Both the position numbers and the translations under genes were made by a program. Below the pieces are notes generated by a model that saw only the letters and a program-made list of their open reading frames with translations, was not told the DNA's origin and searched no databases. This document shows, in pieces, positions 50,692 through 58,533 of a DNA stretch of 64,000 nt (positions are counted from its first letter, which is position 1; the number at the start of each line of letters is the position of its first letter). The stretch spans positions 161,981 to 225,980 of the forward strand of contig WRMC01000002.1 in NCBI GenBank assembly GCA_009777335.1. Direction: 5' to 3'. This stretch comes from Treponema sp. (lineage in GTDB: Bacteria > Spirochaetota > Spirochaetia > Treponematales > Breznakiellaceae).

Positions 50692-50943
50692 ATGAGCGCC
50701 AGTATTAGGCTCAAAAGATTCGGAACCAAAAAACGCCCCTATTATCGCATCGTGGTGATAGATTCCAAGGCACCCAGGGATGGAAAAACCATAGAAGAAG
50801 TGGGATATTATCACCCCATCGAAGCCGAAGATAAGCAAATAGTATTTGATGGAGATAAAATTCGATCCTGGCTTGATAAGGGTGCCCAGGTAAGTGATAC
50901 GGTCCGCGGTATACTGAACAAGAAAAACTTTACCCTGGGGTAA
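50692..50943 (+). CDS. rpsP: 30S ribosomal protein S16 (bS16)
   Basis: An 83-residue S16 with the family start SIRLKRFGTKKRPYYRIVVID and the KTIEEVGYYHPI segment. It belongs to the small subunit and helps assemble the 5' domain of 16S rRNA. Start ATG at 50692 has AGGAGGAAGG. First gene of the rpsP-khpA-rimM-trmD-rplS operon. Confidence 0.97.
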   Translation: MSASIRLKRFGTKKRPYYRIVVIDSKAPRDGKTIEEVGYYHPIEAEDKQIVFDGDKIRSWLDKGAQVSDTVRGILNKKNFTLG

Positions 50944-50973
50944 TCCCTCGATTATCAAATACGGAGTAGTAGG

Positions 50974-51207
50974 ATGGAAAAGGATCTCGTAGAATATATT
51001 GTCAAATCCCTGGTCGATGACCCCTCGGCGGTAAATATTACGGTAGTAGAGGGTGAAAAATCCACCATCCTGGAACTGCGGGTGGCCCAGGGCGATATAG
51101 GTAAGGTCATAGGCAAACACGGACGGATTGCCAAAGCCATCAGGACCGTTTTACAGGCCTCCACTGCCAAGGGCGGCAGGCATACGGTCCTGGAAATTCT
51201 CGATTAA
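50974..51207 (+). CDS. khpA: KH-domain RNA-binding protein KhpA
   Basis: A 77-residue KH protein. The GxxG loop is GKVIGKHGRIAKAIRTVLQA near residues 43-62. KhpA binds small RNAs with KhpB in firmicutes and is usual in this operon between rpsP and rimM. Start ATG at 50974. Its TAA at 51205-51207 is in the same frame as rimM, which has no ATG/GTG/TTG start of its own. Confidence 0.93.
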   Translation: MEKDLVEYIVKSLVDDPSAVNITVVEGEKSTILELRVAQGDIGKVIGKHGRIAKAIRTVLQASTAKGGRHTVLEILD

Positions 51208-51720
51208 ATTAAAACTCAATTTGTCCTCGGCCTGGCAGGCCCTCCCTTTGGGCTCAAGGGCTTTGTAAAGGTCCGGCCCTTTTCCGGGGAGACCAGCCAT
51301 TTTTTCCGGCTCCAATCGGTCATCCTCCAAAAAGGGGAACTCCAAGAAACCTACGAAATTGCCGAAGTGGTCTCCCACGGGGACTCCCTCATCATGCGCT
51401 TTAACGGCATAGACAGCCCGGAGGAGGCCAAAAAGCTCGGCGGGGCCGAGATTATCGCCGGCCGGGAATTTGCCGCCCCCCTGGGCGAGGACGAATACTA
51501 TGTGGAAGACCTTAAGGGTCTTTCCGTACTAAGCCAGGAGGGGGTCTTCCTGGGCCACATACGGGAGTTTATCGAGGGGGGGGGCGGAGATTTGGCGGAG
51601 ATAGAAATTCCCGGAGGGAAAAGACGGCTTGTCCCCTTTCGCCGGGAGTTTTTCGGCCCCCCGGATTTCGATTCCCAAAGCATCGTTCTTTTATCGGAGT
51701 GGATCTTGGACGAAACATGA
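51208..51720 (+). CDS. rimM: Ribosome maturation factor RimM, with apparent AUU start
   Basis: A 170-residue RimM that helps mature the 30S head. The N-terminal FVLGLAGPPFGLKGFVKV and C-terminal PRC domain YVEDLKGLSVLSQEGVFLGH, EIEIPGGKRRLVPFRREF, are clear. The reading frame is open only from 51208, right after the khpA stop (TAA then ATT). There is no ATG, GTG or TTG in frame before the conserved N-terminal block, and the first in-frame GTG (51367) would remove about 53 conserved residues. I therefore place the start at ATT 51208. The stop overlaps the trmD ATG. AUU starts are rare but known in infC. Confidence 0.82.
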   Translation: MKTQFVLGLAGPPFGLKGFVKVRPFSGETSHFFRLQSVILQKGELQETYEIAEVVSHGDSLIMRFNGIDSPEEAKKLGGAEIIAGREFAAPLGEDEYYVEDLKGLSVLSQEGVFLGHIREFIEGGGGDLAEIEIPGGKRRLVPFRREFFGPPDFDSQSIVLLSEWILDET

Positions 51721-52514
51721 AGTACACGGTCTTAAGCCTTTTTCCTGAACTCTGTGATGCCTATGCGGCCAGTTCCATCATGGCTAAGGCCCTGGACCGG
51801 GGCATCATCGAGTACCGCTCCATGAACATCCGGGACTATGCCCAGGACAAGCATCGCAGTTGCGATGATGCCCCCTATGGCGGCGGGGCAGGAATGCTCA
51901 TGCTCCCCGAACCCCTGGGCCTGGCCCTGGAGGCCGCGGGGGCAGTAGACCGCTTCCGGTTCCCCGAGGAAAAAAGGGCCAGCAAAAAAAGGGTGATCTA
52001 TCTTTCCCCCTCGGGCCGCCCCTTTACCCAGTCCCTGGCCCGGGAACTGGCCGGCGAGGAGGAGCTCATCCTCATCTGCGGCCGCTATGAGGGGATAGAT
52101 CAGAGGATCATCGATGCCTATACCGACGATGAAATTTCCGTGGGGGATTATGTCCTTTCTTCCGGGGAAGTGGCGGCCCTTATCATCATCGATGCAACCT
52201 ACCGGCTCATCGACAGGGTCATCAGCGCCGCTTCATTAGATGAGGAGAGCTTTTCCGGGGGTCTTTTGGAGTACCCCCAGTATACACGCCCGGAGATTTA
52301 TGGTACATTGAGGGTCCCCGAAGTTTTGCTTTCGGGGCACCACGAACACATACGGCGTTGGCGTCTGGAAAAGAGGGTGGAAAAAACCCTTGCCCTGCGG
52401 CCGGATCTGATCCGGCTGGGGGAAGAATCCCTGCTCTTTGACGATGAGGTCCGTACATTGATAGAACAGAAAGGTCTGGCAGCACAAGGAGCCGCCGGCA
52501 AGGGGGAAGAATGA
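51717..52514 (+). CDS. trmD: tRNA (guanine37-N1)-methyltransferase
   Basis: SPOUT methyltransferase that makes m1G37 in tRNA. Motifs are [14 protein letters not shown] near residues 49-62, [25 protein letters not shown] and the EYPQYTRPE and [14 protein letters not shown] segments. Start ATG at 51717, overlapping the rimM stop (ATGA). The upstream GTG at 51699 would add residues unlike the family. 265 residues. The stop overlaps the rplS start. Confidence 0.95.
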   Translation: MKYTVLSLFPELCDAYAASSIMAKALDRGIIEYRSMNIRDYAQDKHRSCDDAPYGGGAGMLMLPEPLGLALEAAGAVDRFRFPEEKRASKKRVIYLSPSGRPFTQSLARELAGEEELILICGRYEGIDQRIIDAYTDDEISVGDYVLSSGEVAALIIIDATYRLIDRVISAASLDEESFSGGLLEYPQYTRPEIYGTLRVPEVLLSGHHEHIRRWRLEKRVEKTLALRPDLIRLGEESLLFDDEVRTLIEQKGLAAQGAAGKGEE

Positions 52515-52909
52515 ACGAAATTAAAGCCATAGAAGCATCCCAGATGAAGGATGAGCTTGATAATTTCAAGGTAGGGGATACGGTAAAGGTCCATTTTAAG
52601 ATCGTAGAAGGCAGAAACGAAAGGATTCAGATCTACGAGGGTCTGGTCATTGCCTTTAAGAATTCCAAGGTGGGCAGAACCTTCATGGTTCGGAAAAATT
52701 CCTACGGCGTCGGCGTCGAAAGGGTATTCCCCCTCCATTCACCCCGGGTGGTAAAGGTCGAAGTGGTCCGCCCCGGAAAGGTACGCCGGGCCAAGCTCTA
52801 CTATATCCGTGACAAGATTGGTAAGGGTGCAAAAATTAAGGAGCTTATCGTATCCAAAAAAGCTCAGGCCAAAGCGGCAGCCCTGGCCTCGGAACGCTCC
52901 AGCACCTAA
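52511..52909 (+). CDS. rplS: 50S ribosomal protein L19 (bL19)
   Basis: A 132-residue L19: [54 protein letters not shown] and [17 protein letters not shown] are typical. It lies at the 30S-50S interface. ATG at 52511 overlaps the trmD stop by 4 nt. A small Ala/Lys tail of about 15 residues follows the core. Confidence 0.96.
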   Translation: MNEIKAIEASQMKDELDNFKVGDTVKVHFKIVEGRNERIQIYEGLVIAFKNSKVGRTFMVRKNSYGVGVERVFPLHSPRVVKVEVVRPGKVRRAKLYYIRDKIGKGAKIKELIVSKKAQAKAAALASERSST

Positions 52910-52912
52910 GCT

Positions 52913-53890
52913 TTGGCGGGGCCGAAAATCCCTGAGGGGGGGCCTATTGCCTATAAAAGCCCCCCAGCTCTTCCTCTAAAGGCCGATGTCCCCGCTTCCC
53001 AGAGCTCTCCTCCTCCCCCTTCTGCTAGCTCCCCCCCCGGCCCCGCGGTACCGGCCGCTTCCTTCTTCATGGACAGCGCCGGGGCTCTGGGACTCCCCCG
53101 GGACAGGCTTAGTGTAGTCCTCCTTAGCTTTATGCGGTTTTTCTCCCTTCCCCCCCAGCTTTTATCTGAGTTCCGCCGGGAACTCCTCTCCTCCGGCAGC
53201 CCCTCGGCCCCCCAGAACCCCCAGGAAGGGGCCCTCTTGGAAGCCCGGGCCCTGGGCCTCCTTAGTTCGGCCCTCAAGGGGCTTAAGCTAGAAGGGCCGG
53301 TCCTCGAGAGCTATGCCCGGTTTTTTTTATCCGGGGCCCCGGAAAGACCAGACCCCAGGGTCAGCCATGAGGCGGGCAGGGGGGCCGAAAAGGACAGCCC
53401 CAGGGAATTTGATGAGGCCCCCGATGGAGATAAAATCCGGGCCATCGCAGAGGAAGAAGGGAGCCAAGATGATCTTCTCAACTTAATGAATTCCTTTCCT
53501 GGCCGGGAGGGGCAGCATAGCCTGGTTTTTCCCCTCAGCCTGGTAATAGGGGGGGTGGATCTGGAACTCCTCCTCCGCTTTTTTATTAAAGAGAGCCCCC
53601 CTTCTCTGCGCCTCGATGCCTTTATTCGAAGCCCTGAGCTGCAATGGCACTGTATCATCGAGGAAAAGGCTGCCCGTATCGAAGCAGACCTCTCGGTGTT
53701 TCCCCATGTGTCCCCTGGGGCCCTGGCGCAGCTTCAGAAGAAGGCTGAGAAGAAGCTGAATCAGGCTGCCGGGCCCGCTGGAAGCTTCCGGGGCTTCGAT
53801 GAAGTCAGGGTACAGAATGGGGAGGAGTTCCCTTCCTGGGCAGAAGAACTGCTTCAGAATCCCCTTCCTTTCGTTAACGAAGAGGGGTAG
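52913..53890 (+). CDS. YlqG/FliK-like protein (tentative)
   Basis: A 325-residue protein read from TTG at 52913. The first 50 residues are very rich in Pro, Ser and Ala. The rest is mainly helical with short strands (SLVFPLSLVIGGVDLELLLR, LRLDAFIRSPELQW) that resemble the C-terminal domain of FliK-type hook-length proteins. In Bacillus a protein called YlqG, of similar position, precedes an FlhB-C-like gene after the ribosomal operon. The same order here suggests the same role. No firm motif is present. The FlhB-C-like gene starts 23 nt after it. Confidence 0.5.
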   Translation: MAGPKIPEGGPIAYKSPPALPLKADVPASQSSPPPPSASSPPGPAVPAASFFMDSAGALGLPRDRLSVVLLSFMRFFSLPPQLLSEFRRELLSSGSPSAPQNPQEGALLEARALGLLSSALKGLKLEGPVLESYARFFLSGAPERPDPRVSHEAGRGAEKDSPREFDEAPDGDKIRAIAEEEGSQDDLLNLMNSFPGREGQHSLVFPLSLVIGGVDLELLLRFFIKESPPSLRLDAFIRSPELQWHCIIEEKAARIEADLSVFPHVSPGALAQLQKKAEKKLNQAAGPAGSFRGFDEVRVQNGEEFPSWAEELLQNPLPFVNEEG

Positions 53891-53913
53891 GGTATAGTTC
53901 GAGGAGATTTTTT

Positions 53914-54162
53914 TTGAAAAAGGCATCGGCTCTGGTATATAATAAAGAGGAGGGAAGCCCCAAACTGGTGGCCAAGGGCAGGGATGCCAGGGCAGAGGAG
54001 ATCATAGCTCTCGCAAAGGAAGCGGGGGTAGCGATCGTCGAAGATGCCCCCCTGGCGGCCCTCCTGGACAGGGGAGTTCGGGCCGGGGATTTTATTCCCC
54101 CCTGGTGCTGGGAGGCGGTGGCCCGGATTCTGGCCTTTATAATTGCTAAGGAAGATGAGTGA
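53914..54162 (+). CDS. FlhB cytoplasmic-domain homologue (YlqH/FlhX type)
   Basis: An 82-residue protein that matches the C-terminal domain of FlhB: ASALVYNKEEGSPKLVAKGR, VAIVEDAPLAALLD, AVARILAFI. FlhB-C works in the flagellar export switch. It has no NPTH autocleavage motif and no membrane part, as in the stand-alone YlqH/FlhX group. Start is TTG at 53914, with GAGGAG at 7 nt. Its stop overlaps the HD-GYP gene (TGATG). Confidence 0.8.
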   Translation: MKKASALVYNKEEGSPKLVAKGRDARAEEIIALAKEAGVAIVEDAPLAALLDRGVRAGDFIPPWCWEAVARILAFIIAKEDE

Positions 54163-55295
54163 TGAAGCTTTTAGTTAAGGACCTTAAAGAGGGAATGATC
54201 TTTTCCGCCCCTGTCTTTATAGAGGAAGACAAGCTTTTTTCACCCCCCAAGGAACCCCTAAAACGGAAGGACATAGACCGGCTCATCCTCTTGGGGATCG
54301 AATCGGTAGAAACCGAAGGAAAATTGCTTCCGCCCCCTGCCGGGACCGCAAACCCCCCGCCCTTAAAGCCCGCCCAGGGGGCCCTTCCGGGAATTCAGGA
54401 AATTTCCATTGCCCTGGGGATCTACACCGAAATAATCGGGCAGATAAATGAGGTTTGTACCAACATAGCCCAGGGGCTTAGCGTCAATTCCCACTATATC
54501 GATACCATCAGCCGCCGCTTGCTGCAAAATATTCGGGATCAGGGAAAAATTTACATGGGTTTTATCCTGGGAGAGGAGATAAAGGGCAAACGAACCGCCA
54601 AAAGCCTGGTAAACACCGCCGTCTTATCGGCCCTGACCGCCCTGGAAATGAAACTGAACCCCCAGGAGGTCCTGGCCATAGTGATCGCCGCCCTGCTCCA
54701 CGATGCGGGGATGCTGAGGATCCCCAAGGAAATCGTAGAGAAGAGGGGCAGCCTTTCGGCGGCGGAGCTTCAGCGGATCCAGTCCCACCCTGTCCTCACC
54801 TATAGGATTATCACCCACGAGTTCAAATACAGCGAAGCCATAGGGCTCATCGCCCTCCAGCACCACGAGCGCTGGGACGGGGAGGGCTACCCCCAGAGGC
54901 TTTCGGGGCCCAGTATTTCCCTGGGGGCCAGGATAATCTCTGTGGCCGATGCCTTTGAGGCCATGGTGAGCCATAAACCCTACCGGAACTCCCTCATGGG
55001 CTACCAGGCCATGAAGAACCTCCTTTCGGATAATATGCGGCGTTTTGACCCCGACGTGATCAAGGCCTTTATCGAAACTATGGGGATCTACCCCATTGGT
55101 TCTTTGGTGTCCCTCAATAACGGAATCCTGGGCCGGGTGGTGGAGGTCCAGAGCCAGACCGCCCTGCGCCCTCGGATTCAGATTCTGGTAGACCAGGATG
55201 GTAAAAAATATGCCGAAGGTCAGGGGGCCCTCTTGGACCTAAGATCCGAGAAGAGTCTTTATATCAGCAAGGCGGTGGATCCCAGGGACCGTTAG
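54162..55295 (+). CDS. HD-GYP domain phosphodiesterase (c-di-GMP type)
   Basis: A 377-residue protein. The N-terminal about 140 residues are not a known sensor (VKDLKEGMIFSAPVFIEEDK). The HD-GYP domain has LLHDAGMLRIPKEIVEK near residues 178-194, ALQHHERWDGEGYPQRLSG, and ARIISVADAFEAMVS. All HD and GYP residues are present, so it should hydrolyse cyclic di-GMP, a signal that often controls motility. Start ATG at 54162 follows the FlhB-C-like stop. It is part of a run of flagellar-like genes. Confidence 0.88.
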   Translation: MKLLVKDLKEGMIFSAPVFIEEDKLFSPPKEPLKRKDIDRLILLGIESVETEGKLLPPPAGTANPPPLKPAQGALPGIQEISIALGIYTEIIGQINEVCTNIAQGLSVNSHYIDTISRRLLQNIRDQGKIYMGFILGEEIKGKRTAKSLVNTAVLSALTALEMKLNPQEVLAIVIAALLHDAGMLRIPKEIVEKRGSLSAAELQRIQSHPVLTYRIITHEFKYSEAIGLIALQHHERWDGEGYPQRLSGPSISLGARIISVADAFEAMVSHKPYRNSLMGYQAMKNLLSDNMRRFDPDVIKAFIETMGIYPIGSLVSLNNGILGRVVEVQSQTALRPRIQILVDQDGKKYAEGQGALLDLRSEKSLYISKAVDPRDR

Positions 55296-55318
55296 GTTCT
55301 GGGGACTCGGATAAGGTC

Positions 55319-55666
55319 ATGGCGAAAAAGGGACCAGAGGGGGAAAGGGCAGCCATAAGCTACCTGGAAGAGAAGGGGATGAAAATCCTCGAAAAGAACT
55401 TCCGATCCCGCAGGGGCGAAATAGACATCATTGCCCTGGATGGGGACTGCCTGGTCTTTGTTGAGGTTAAAAACTGGTCATTTTTGGGGATCGAAGCCCT
55501 GGAACAGGCCCTGGATGCGAAAAAACGTCATAAGATAATCGAAACCTCTAAGTATTTCCTCTCCTTACATCGAGAATATAGATATATGGTGATCCGTTTC
55601 GATGTGGTATTTATTTCTCCCCAGGGCCTTACCCATCTTGCATCAGCCTTTACGGAGTGTGTATGA
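55319..55666 (+). CDS. YraN family (UPF0102) endonuclease-like protein
   Basis: A 115-residue protein of the YraN family. It has GERAAISYLEEKGMKILEKNFR, RRGEIDIIALDGDCLVFVEVKNW (the Asp-Glu-Lys nuclease-like core) and ALDAKKRHKIIETSKYFLS. The exact role is unknown; it is thought to bind or cut DNA. Start ATG at 55319. The stop overlaps the next small gene (ATGA). Confidence 0.88.
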   Translation: MAKKGPEGERAAISYLEEKGMKILEKNFRSRRGEIDIIALDGDCLVFVEVKNWSFLGIEALEQALDAKKRHKIIETSKYFLSLHREYRYMVIRFDVVFISPQGLTHLASAFTECV

Positions 55667-55884
55667 TGAGGGTGACGTCAAAATCGCCAATGAAGCTCCT
55701 CGTTGAAGAGATGCCGGGGCTGACCAAGCTGGATATTTTGCGCCAAAAGATCAATAGTGAAGACTACCTTCACGAAGCCATTCAGCGCATCGCGTTAATT
55801 ATCAGCAATGAGCTTCTTGATTTACCCCAGGGAGGGAGATCCTATGAGCGGCAACGGAAAAGCCGGCAATGGTCGAGGAAATAA
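55663..55884 (+). CDS. Small protein of unknown function after yraN
   Basis: A 73-residue protein from ATG 55663, overlapping the yraN stop (ATGA), with GGAG at 5 nt. A helical segment (LTKLDILRQKINSEDYLHEA, IQRIALIISNELLDL) covers residues 20-55. The last 20 residues are basic and overlap the start of the RS-repeat gene by 41 nt in another frame. The strong coupling and amphipathic pattern suggest it is real. No family recognised. Confidence 0.5.
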   Translation: MMRVTSKSPMKLLVEEMPGLTKLDILRQKINSEDYLHEAIQRIALIISNELLDLPQGGRSYERQRKSRQWSRK

Positions 55885-56593
55885 CCGGAGACGATCCAGA
55901 AGGCGGGATAACACTCCCAGGGATGGAACTTCAAGGGAAGCTGCATCCCCCGATGGCAACCGCCGGAATGATAATACCAGCGAACAAAAACCCAGAGACA
56001 ATACCCGCATAAGCAGCGAAGCTCAACGTGACCGGTCCCACGACCGGTCTTCAGACCGATCACGCGACCGTTCCCAGGACCAATCTCGGGACCGTAGCCA
56101 GGACCAATCCCAGGGCAGATCCCGGGACAGATCCAGAGATAGGTCCCGGGACAGATCCCGGGATAGATCCCGGGAGGGCCGGCCCCAGAACCAAAGAGCT
56201 TCTACAGATCAAAGGGACAATAGATGGCCCCAGGTAGAACGGCTTAAGTGGATACCCCCGGTGGTGAGCACCGAGCCCCTCCCCTCACCTGAATGCCCCT
56301 ACTGCTTAAAGCCCATCCTGGATATCAGCTCTGCCCTCTGCGACCGGGAAAGCGAAACTCCCGTTCATTTTGACTGCATTGCCGCCCGGATCGCCGAACG
56401 GGAGGAGCTGGAAGAAGGGGATCTGATCAGCTACATAGGGGGAGGCCGTTTTGGGGTCCTTAATCAGGGAGACCCGGCGAATCCCCAGGGGGGGGAGCGA
56501 AAATTTCAAATCAAGAAAATAATCGAATGGGAAAACAAGGACCAAAGAGCTGAGTGGCGTACCATGCTGAGCGATCGCTATTCATCGATTTAA
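55844..56593 (+). CDS. Arg/Ser-repeat (RS-domain) protein with C-terminal Cys/His motif
   Basis: A 249-residue protein from ATG 55844, which has GGGAGGGAG at 7 nt. The first 60 residues are Asn/Arg-rich. Residues 62-112 are a near-perfect Asp-Arg-Ser-Arg repeat (DRSRDRSRDRSRDRSR), encoded by tandem DNA repeats. The C-terminal 110 residues hold CPYC (Cys151, Cys154), Cys166, and HFDC (His175, Cys178), a possible zinc site, plus EEGDLISYIGGGRFGVLNQG. RS repeats in eukaryotes bind RNA; in bacteria they are uncommon. No enzyme is predicted. The RS region is probably disordered. Confidence 0.75.
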   Translation: MSGNGKAGNGRGNNRRRSRRRDNTPRDGTSREAASPDGNRRNDNTSEQKPRDNTRISSEAQRDRSHDRSSDRSRDRSQDQSRDRSQDQSQGRSRDRSRDRSRDRSRDRSREGRPQNQRASTDQRDNRWPQVERLKWIPPVVSTEPLPSPECPYCLKPILDISSALCDRESETPVHFDCIAARIAEREELEEGDLISYIGGGRFGVLNQGDPANPQGGERKFQIKKIIEWENKDQRAEWRTMLSDRYSSI

Positions 56594-56608
56594 GATAGGG
56601 GGAAGGGC

Positions 56609-57352
56609 ATGATAGGAATCATAGGGGGCTCGGGGCTCAATAACCCTGATATATTGGCAAACCCCCAGGACCAGAAGGCACAGGGCCCCTACGGTGATGC
56701 TTCATCTCCCCTGCGCTTTGGCACCATAAGCGGGGTCCCGGTGGTTCTTTTGGCCCGGCACGGGAGGGAGCATACCATTCCCCCCAGCCAGGTAAATTAC
56801 CGGGCCAATATAAAGGCCCTCTCCGATGCGGGCTGCACCCACATCCTTGCCACCACTGCTGTTGGGTCCCTCCGGGAAGAGATTGCCCCCGGCGACCTGG
56901 TCATTATCGATCAGTTTATCGATTTTACCAAACAGCGAAAGATGAGTTTTCATGAGTCCTTCCTGCCCCATACTCCGGTCCATGCCTCCATGCCGGACCC
57001 CTACGATGAGGGGCTGCGGAAGCTGCTCATCGAGGAATGCAGGGCCCTGGCCTACCCCTTCCACGAGAAGGGCACGGTCGTCACCATCGAGGGCCCCCGC
57101 TTTTCTACCCGGGCCGAGAGCTTTATGTTCCGGGCCTGGGGGGCCGACATCATAAACATGTCCATAGCCACCGAAACGGCCCTGGCCAACGAGGCTAATA
57201 TCCCCTATGCGGCGGTAGCCATGAGCACCGACTACGACTGCTGGCGGACCGGAGAAGAGCCGGTCACCTGGGAGGCCGTATTGGCGGTCTTCAACGAAAA
57301 CGCCGCCCGGGTAACCGGCCTCTTGCAAAGGGTCATCCCCAAGATTAGCTAG
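56609..57352 (+). CDS. mtnP: S-methyl-5'-thioadenosine phosphorylase (MTAP-like)
   Basis: A 247-residue phosphorylase of the purine nucleoside phosphorylase type 2 family. Motifs are IGIIGGSGLNNP, LLARHGREHTIPPSQVNYRANI, ATTAVGSLRE and VTIEGPRFSTRAES. The ending MSTDYDCW has the Asp pair that marks MTA rather than purine nucleoside activity. It should split methylthioadenosine for methionine salvage. Start ATG at 56609 has GGGGGAAGGGC. A rho-independent terminator follows at 57384-57407. Confidence 0.88.
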   Translation: MIGIIGGSGLNNPDILANPQDQKAQGPYGDASSPLRFGTISGVPVVLLARHGREHTIPPSQVNYRANIKALSDAGCTHILATTAVGSLREEIAPGDLVIIDQFIDFTKQRKMSFHESFLPHTPVHASMPDPYDEGLRKLLIEECRALAYPFHEKGTVVTIEGPRFSTRAESFMFRAWGADIINMSIATETALANEANIPYAAVAMSTDYDCWRTGEEPVTWEAVLAVFNENAARVTGLLQRVIPKIS

Positions 57353-57371
57353 AAATTGCCGCACATGCCTC

Positions 57372-58109
57372 TTAAACAGCCTTCCCTCTCCCCTGGGAGG
57401 GCTTTTTCCTTCTCCCCTCAGATAAAAGAAACTTGGCATTAAAGTTACTATGGCAGCCCTGCTTTTTTAAGACCTCTATGTGAGAGGCCCTGAGGTCCTG
57501 GTGGCCCGGATGATTCATCATGAGCTGGGGGGCCACATGAACCATGTACCGGGGCGAATCCTGGCCGTAATATTCTATGCCATCCTCGGCGGCATAGGAT
57601 TTGTGATCCGGCTGGGCCTCGGAAAAGGTACTAAAGGGTGCGGGCTTGGAGGCATAGTAACGGGGAACCCCGGAGCTGCTTACCCAGTAGGCGGTGTAGC
57701 GGTCCCCCTCTTCGGTGTTGCGCTTATCCCAGGCCAAGAGGATGAGCCCATCCCTCTGTAGGACCCCGCGGAAATCGGGGATCTGGGGGGGAAGCTTTAC
57801 TCCCGGGTGGGCTAAAAAGGGGACCGATGCCAGGAGCTTTTCAAAACGCCGCTGGGCCTCTTCTTTGGATTCGGGGGAACTCCCGGGGAGGCGGAAGGGG
57901 ATGATGTTAGCCCCCCTCCCTGGCAGGGCTGCCGCGGGAACTGCCCGGGGACTTGCCCTGGGGACTTCCTGCTTCCCCTGCTCGAGGATATCCATGGCAT
58001 TACTTAGGTTTTGGATCTGTTTCTCTAAACCGCTTAGCTGGGCTTCAAGCTGTTTGAGACAGTCTTCGATGTGATTGGCTTCGTTCTGACCAGGTTTGGT
58101 TTTTTTCAT
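57372..58109 (-). CDS. Coiled-coil protein of unknown function
   Basis: A 245-residue soluble protein. Residues 8-45 form a coiled coil (HIEDCLKQLEAQLSGLEKQI, then QNLSNAMDILEQG). A Pro-rich linker follows, then a C-terminal domain of about 140 residues with FRGVLQRDGLILLAWDKRNT, YTAYWVSSSGVPRYYAS. No family recognised. I take ATG 58107-58109 as start, with GGGAG at 6 nt; an upstream ATG at 58148 has no Shine-Dalgarno. The last 12 codons cover the mtnP terminator. Confidence 0.6.
   Translation of the reverse strand: MKKTKPGQNEANHIEDCLKQLEAQLSGLEKQIQNLSNAMDILEQGKQEVPRASPRAVPAAALPGRGANIIPFRLPGSSPESKEEAQRRFEKLLASVPFLAHPGVKLPPQIPDFRGVLQRDGLILLAWDKRNTEEGDRYTAYWVSSSGVPRYYASKPAPFSTFSEAQPDHKSYAAEDGIEYYGQDSPRYMVHVAPQLMMNHPGHQDLRASHIEVLKKQGCHSNFNAKFLLSEGRRKKPSQGRGKAV
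57384..57407 (+). terminator. Rho-independent terminator after mtnP
   Basis: CCCTCTC-CCCT-GGGAGGG (57384-57401), a 7-bp stem with one T-G pair and a 4-nt loop, followed by CTTTTT. It lies 32 nt after the mtnP stop and inside the 3' end of the convergent gene 57372-58109. Confidence 0.72.
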
Positions 58110-58264
58110 GTTTTTCTCCCTATGGCCCCAGGGCAGGGTAGCCAGCAAAGGGCCCAGCTATAATTGATAAAAACTGACCAAAAAAGTCAACAATTTTAGG
58201 AAAAAAAATTATTTTTTTTGCCCCCAGGTTCGAGGCCAAATTTCGACTCCCGGAAAGCATGCCT

Positions 58265-58291
58265 GGAGTTTTTCGCTTTGCGAAAAACTCC
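58265..58291. repeat. Perfect hairpin 1 near tRNA-Gly
   Basis: GGAGTTTTTCGC-TTT-GCGAAAAACTCC: 12-bp perfect arms with a 3-nt loop. It is the first of three perfect inverted repeats in 150 nt, upstream of the partial tRNA copy. No T run follows. Confidence 0.65.
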
Positions 58292-58294
58292 CAA

Positions 58295-58317
58295 GCTATT
58301 TTCCGAAGGAAAATAGC
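58295..58317. repeat. Perfect hairpin 2 near tRNA-Gly
   Basis: GCTATTTTCC-GAA-GGAAAATAGC: 10-bp perfect arms with a 3-nt loop. It lies 3 nt after hairpin 1 and directly before the tRNA 3' end copy. A similar GCTATTTTTT stretch precedes the true tRNA at 58511. Confidence 0.65.
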
Positions 58318-58335
58318 AGCGGACGACGGGAGTCG
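58318..58335. repeat. 18-bp copy of the tRNA-Gly 3' end
   Basis: AGCGGACGACGGGAGTCG, identical to 58534-58551 (discriminator base, acceptor 3' strand and part of the T arm of tRNA-Gly, as read on the plus strand). It is followed here by unrelated GC-rich DNA instead of the tRNA body. Confidence 0.7.
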
Positions 58336-58385
58336 CCTTCCAGCCCTCAGCCTCCTGCTTCGGGCTTCCAGGCCGCCTACGCCGC

Positions 58386-58409
58386 TAAACCGCCCTCCAT
58401 GGCGGTTTA
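58386..58409. repeat. Perfect hairpin 3 near tRNA-Gly
   Basis: TAAACCGCC-CTCCAT-GGCGGTTTA: 9-bp perfect arms with a 6-nt loop. It lies in the GC-rich insert (58336-58455) between the partial and complete tRNA copies. Confidence 0.6.
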
Positions 58410-58533
58410 CCCCTTCGGCCCTGCGCCGGCTCGGGCCTCAGGGGCCGCGGCTTCGTTTCGACTCCCTATGATGCTTGGTTCAGGTTTTTTTTCATTGGCA
58501 TAGCCATTGAGCTATTTTTTGCAAGAAATTTTT

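Noticed and set aside
56028..56237. ORF of 69 codons overlapping the RS-repeat gene in another frame
   Set aside because: It is a shadow of the repeat (Thr/Gly/Pro low complexity) with no own start signal.
58110..58533. CRISPR array or phage remnant near tRNA-Gly
   Set aside because: The repeats are two or three and unlike in size, with no spacers of equal length and no integrase or Cas gene in the window.
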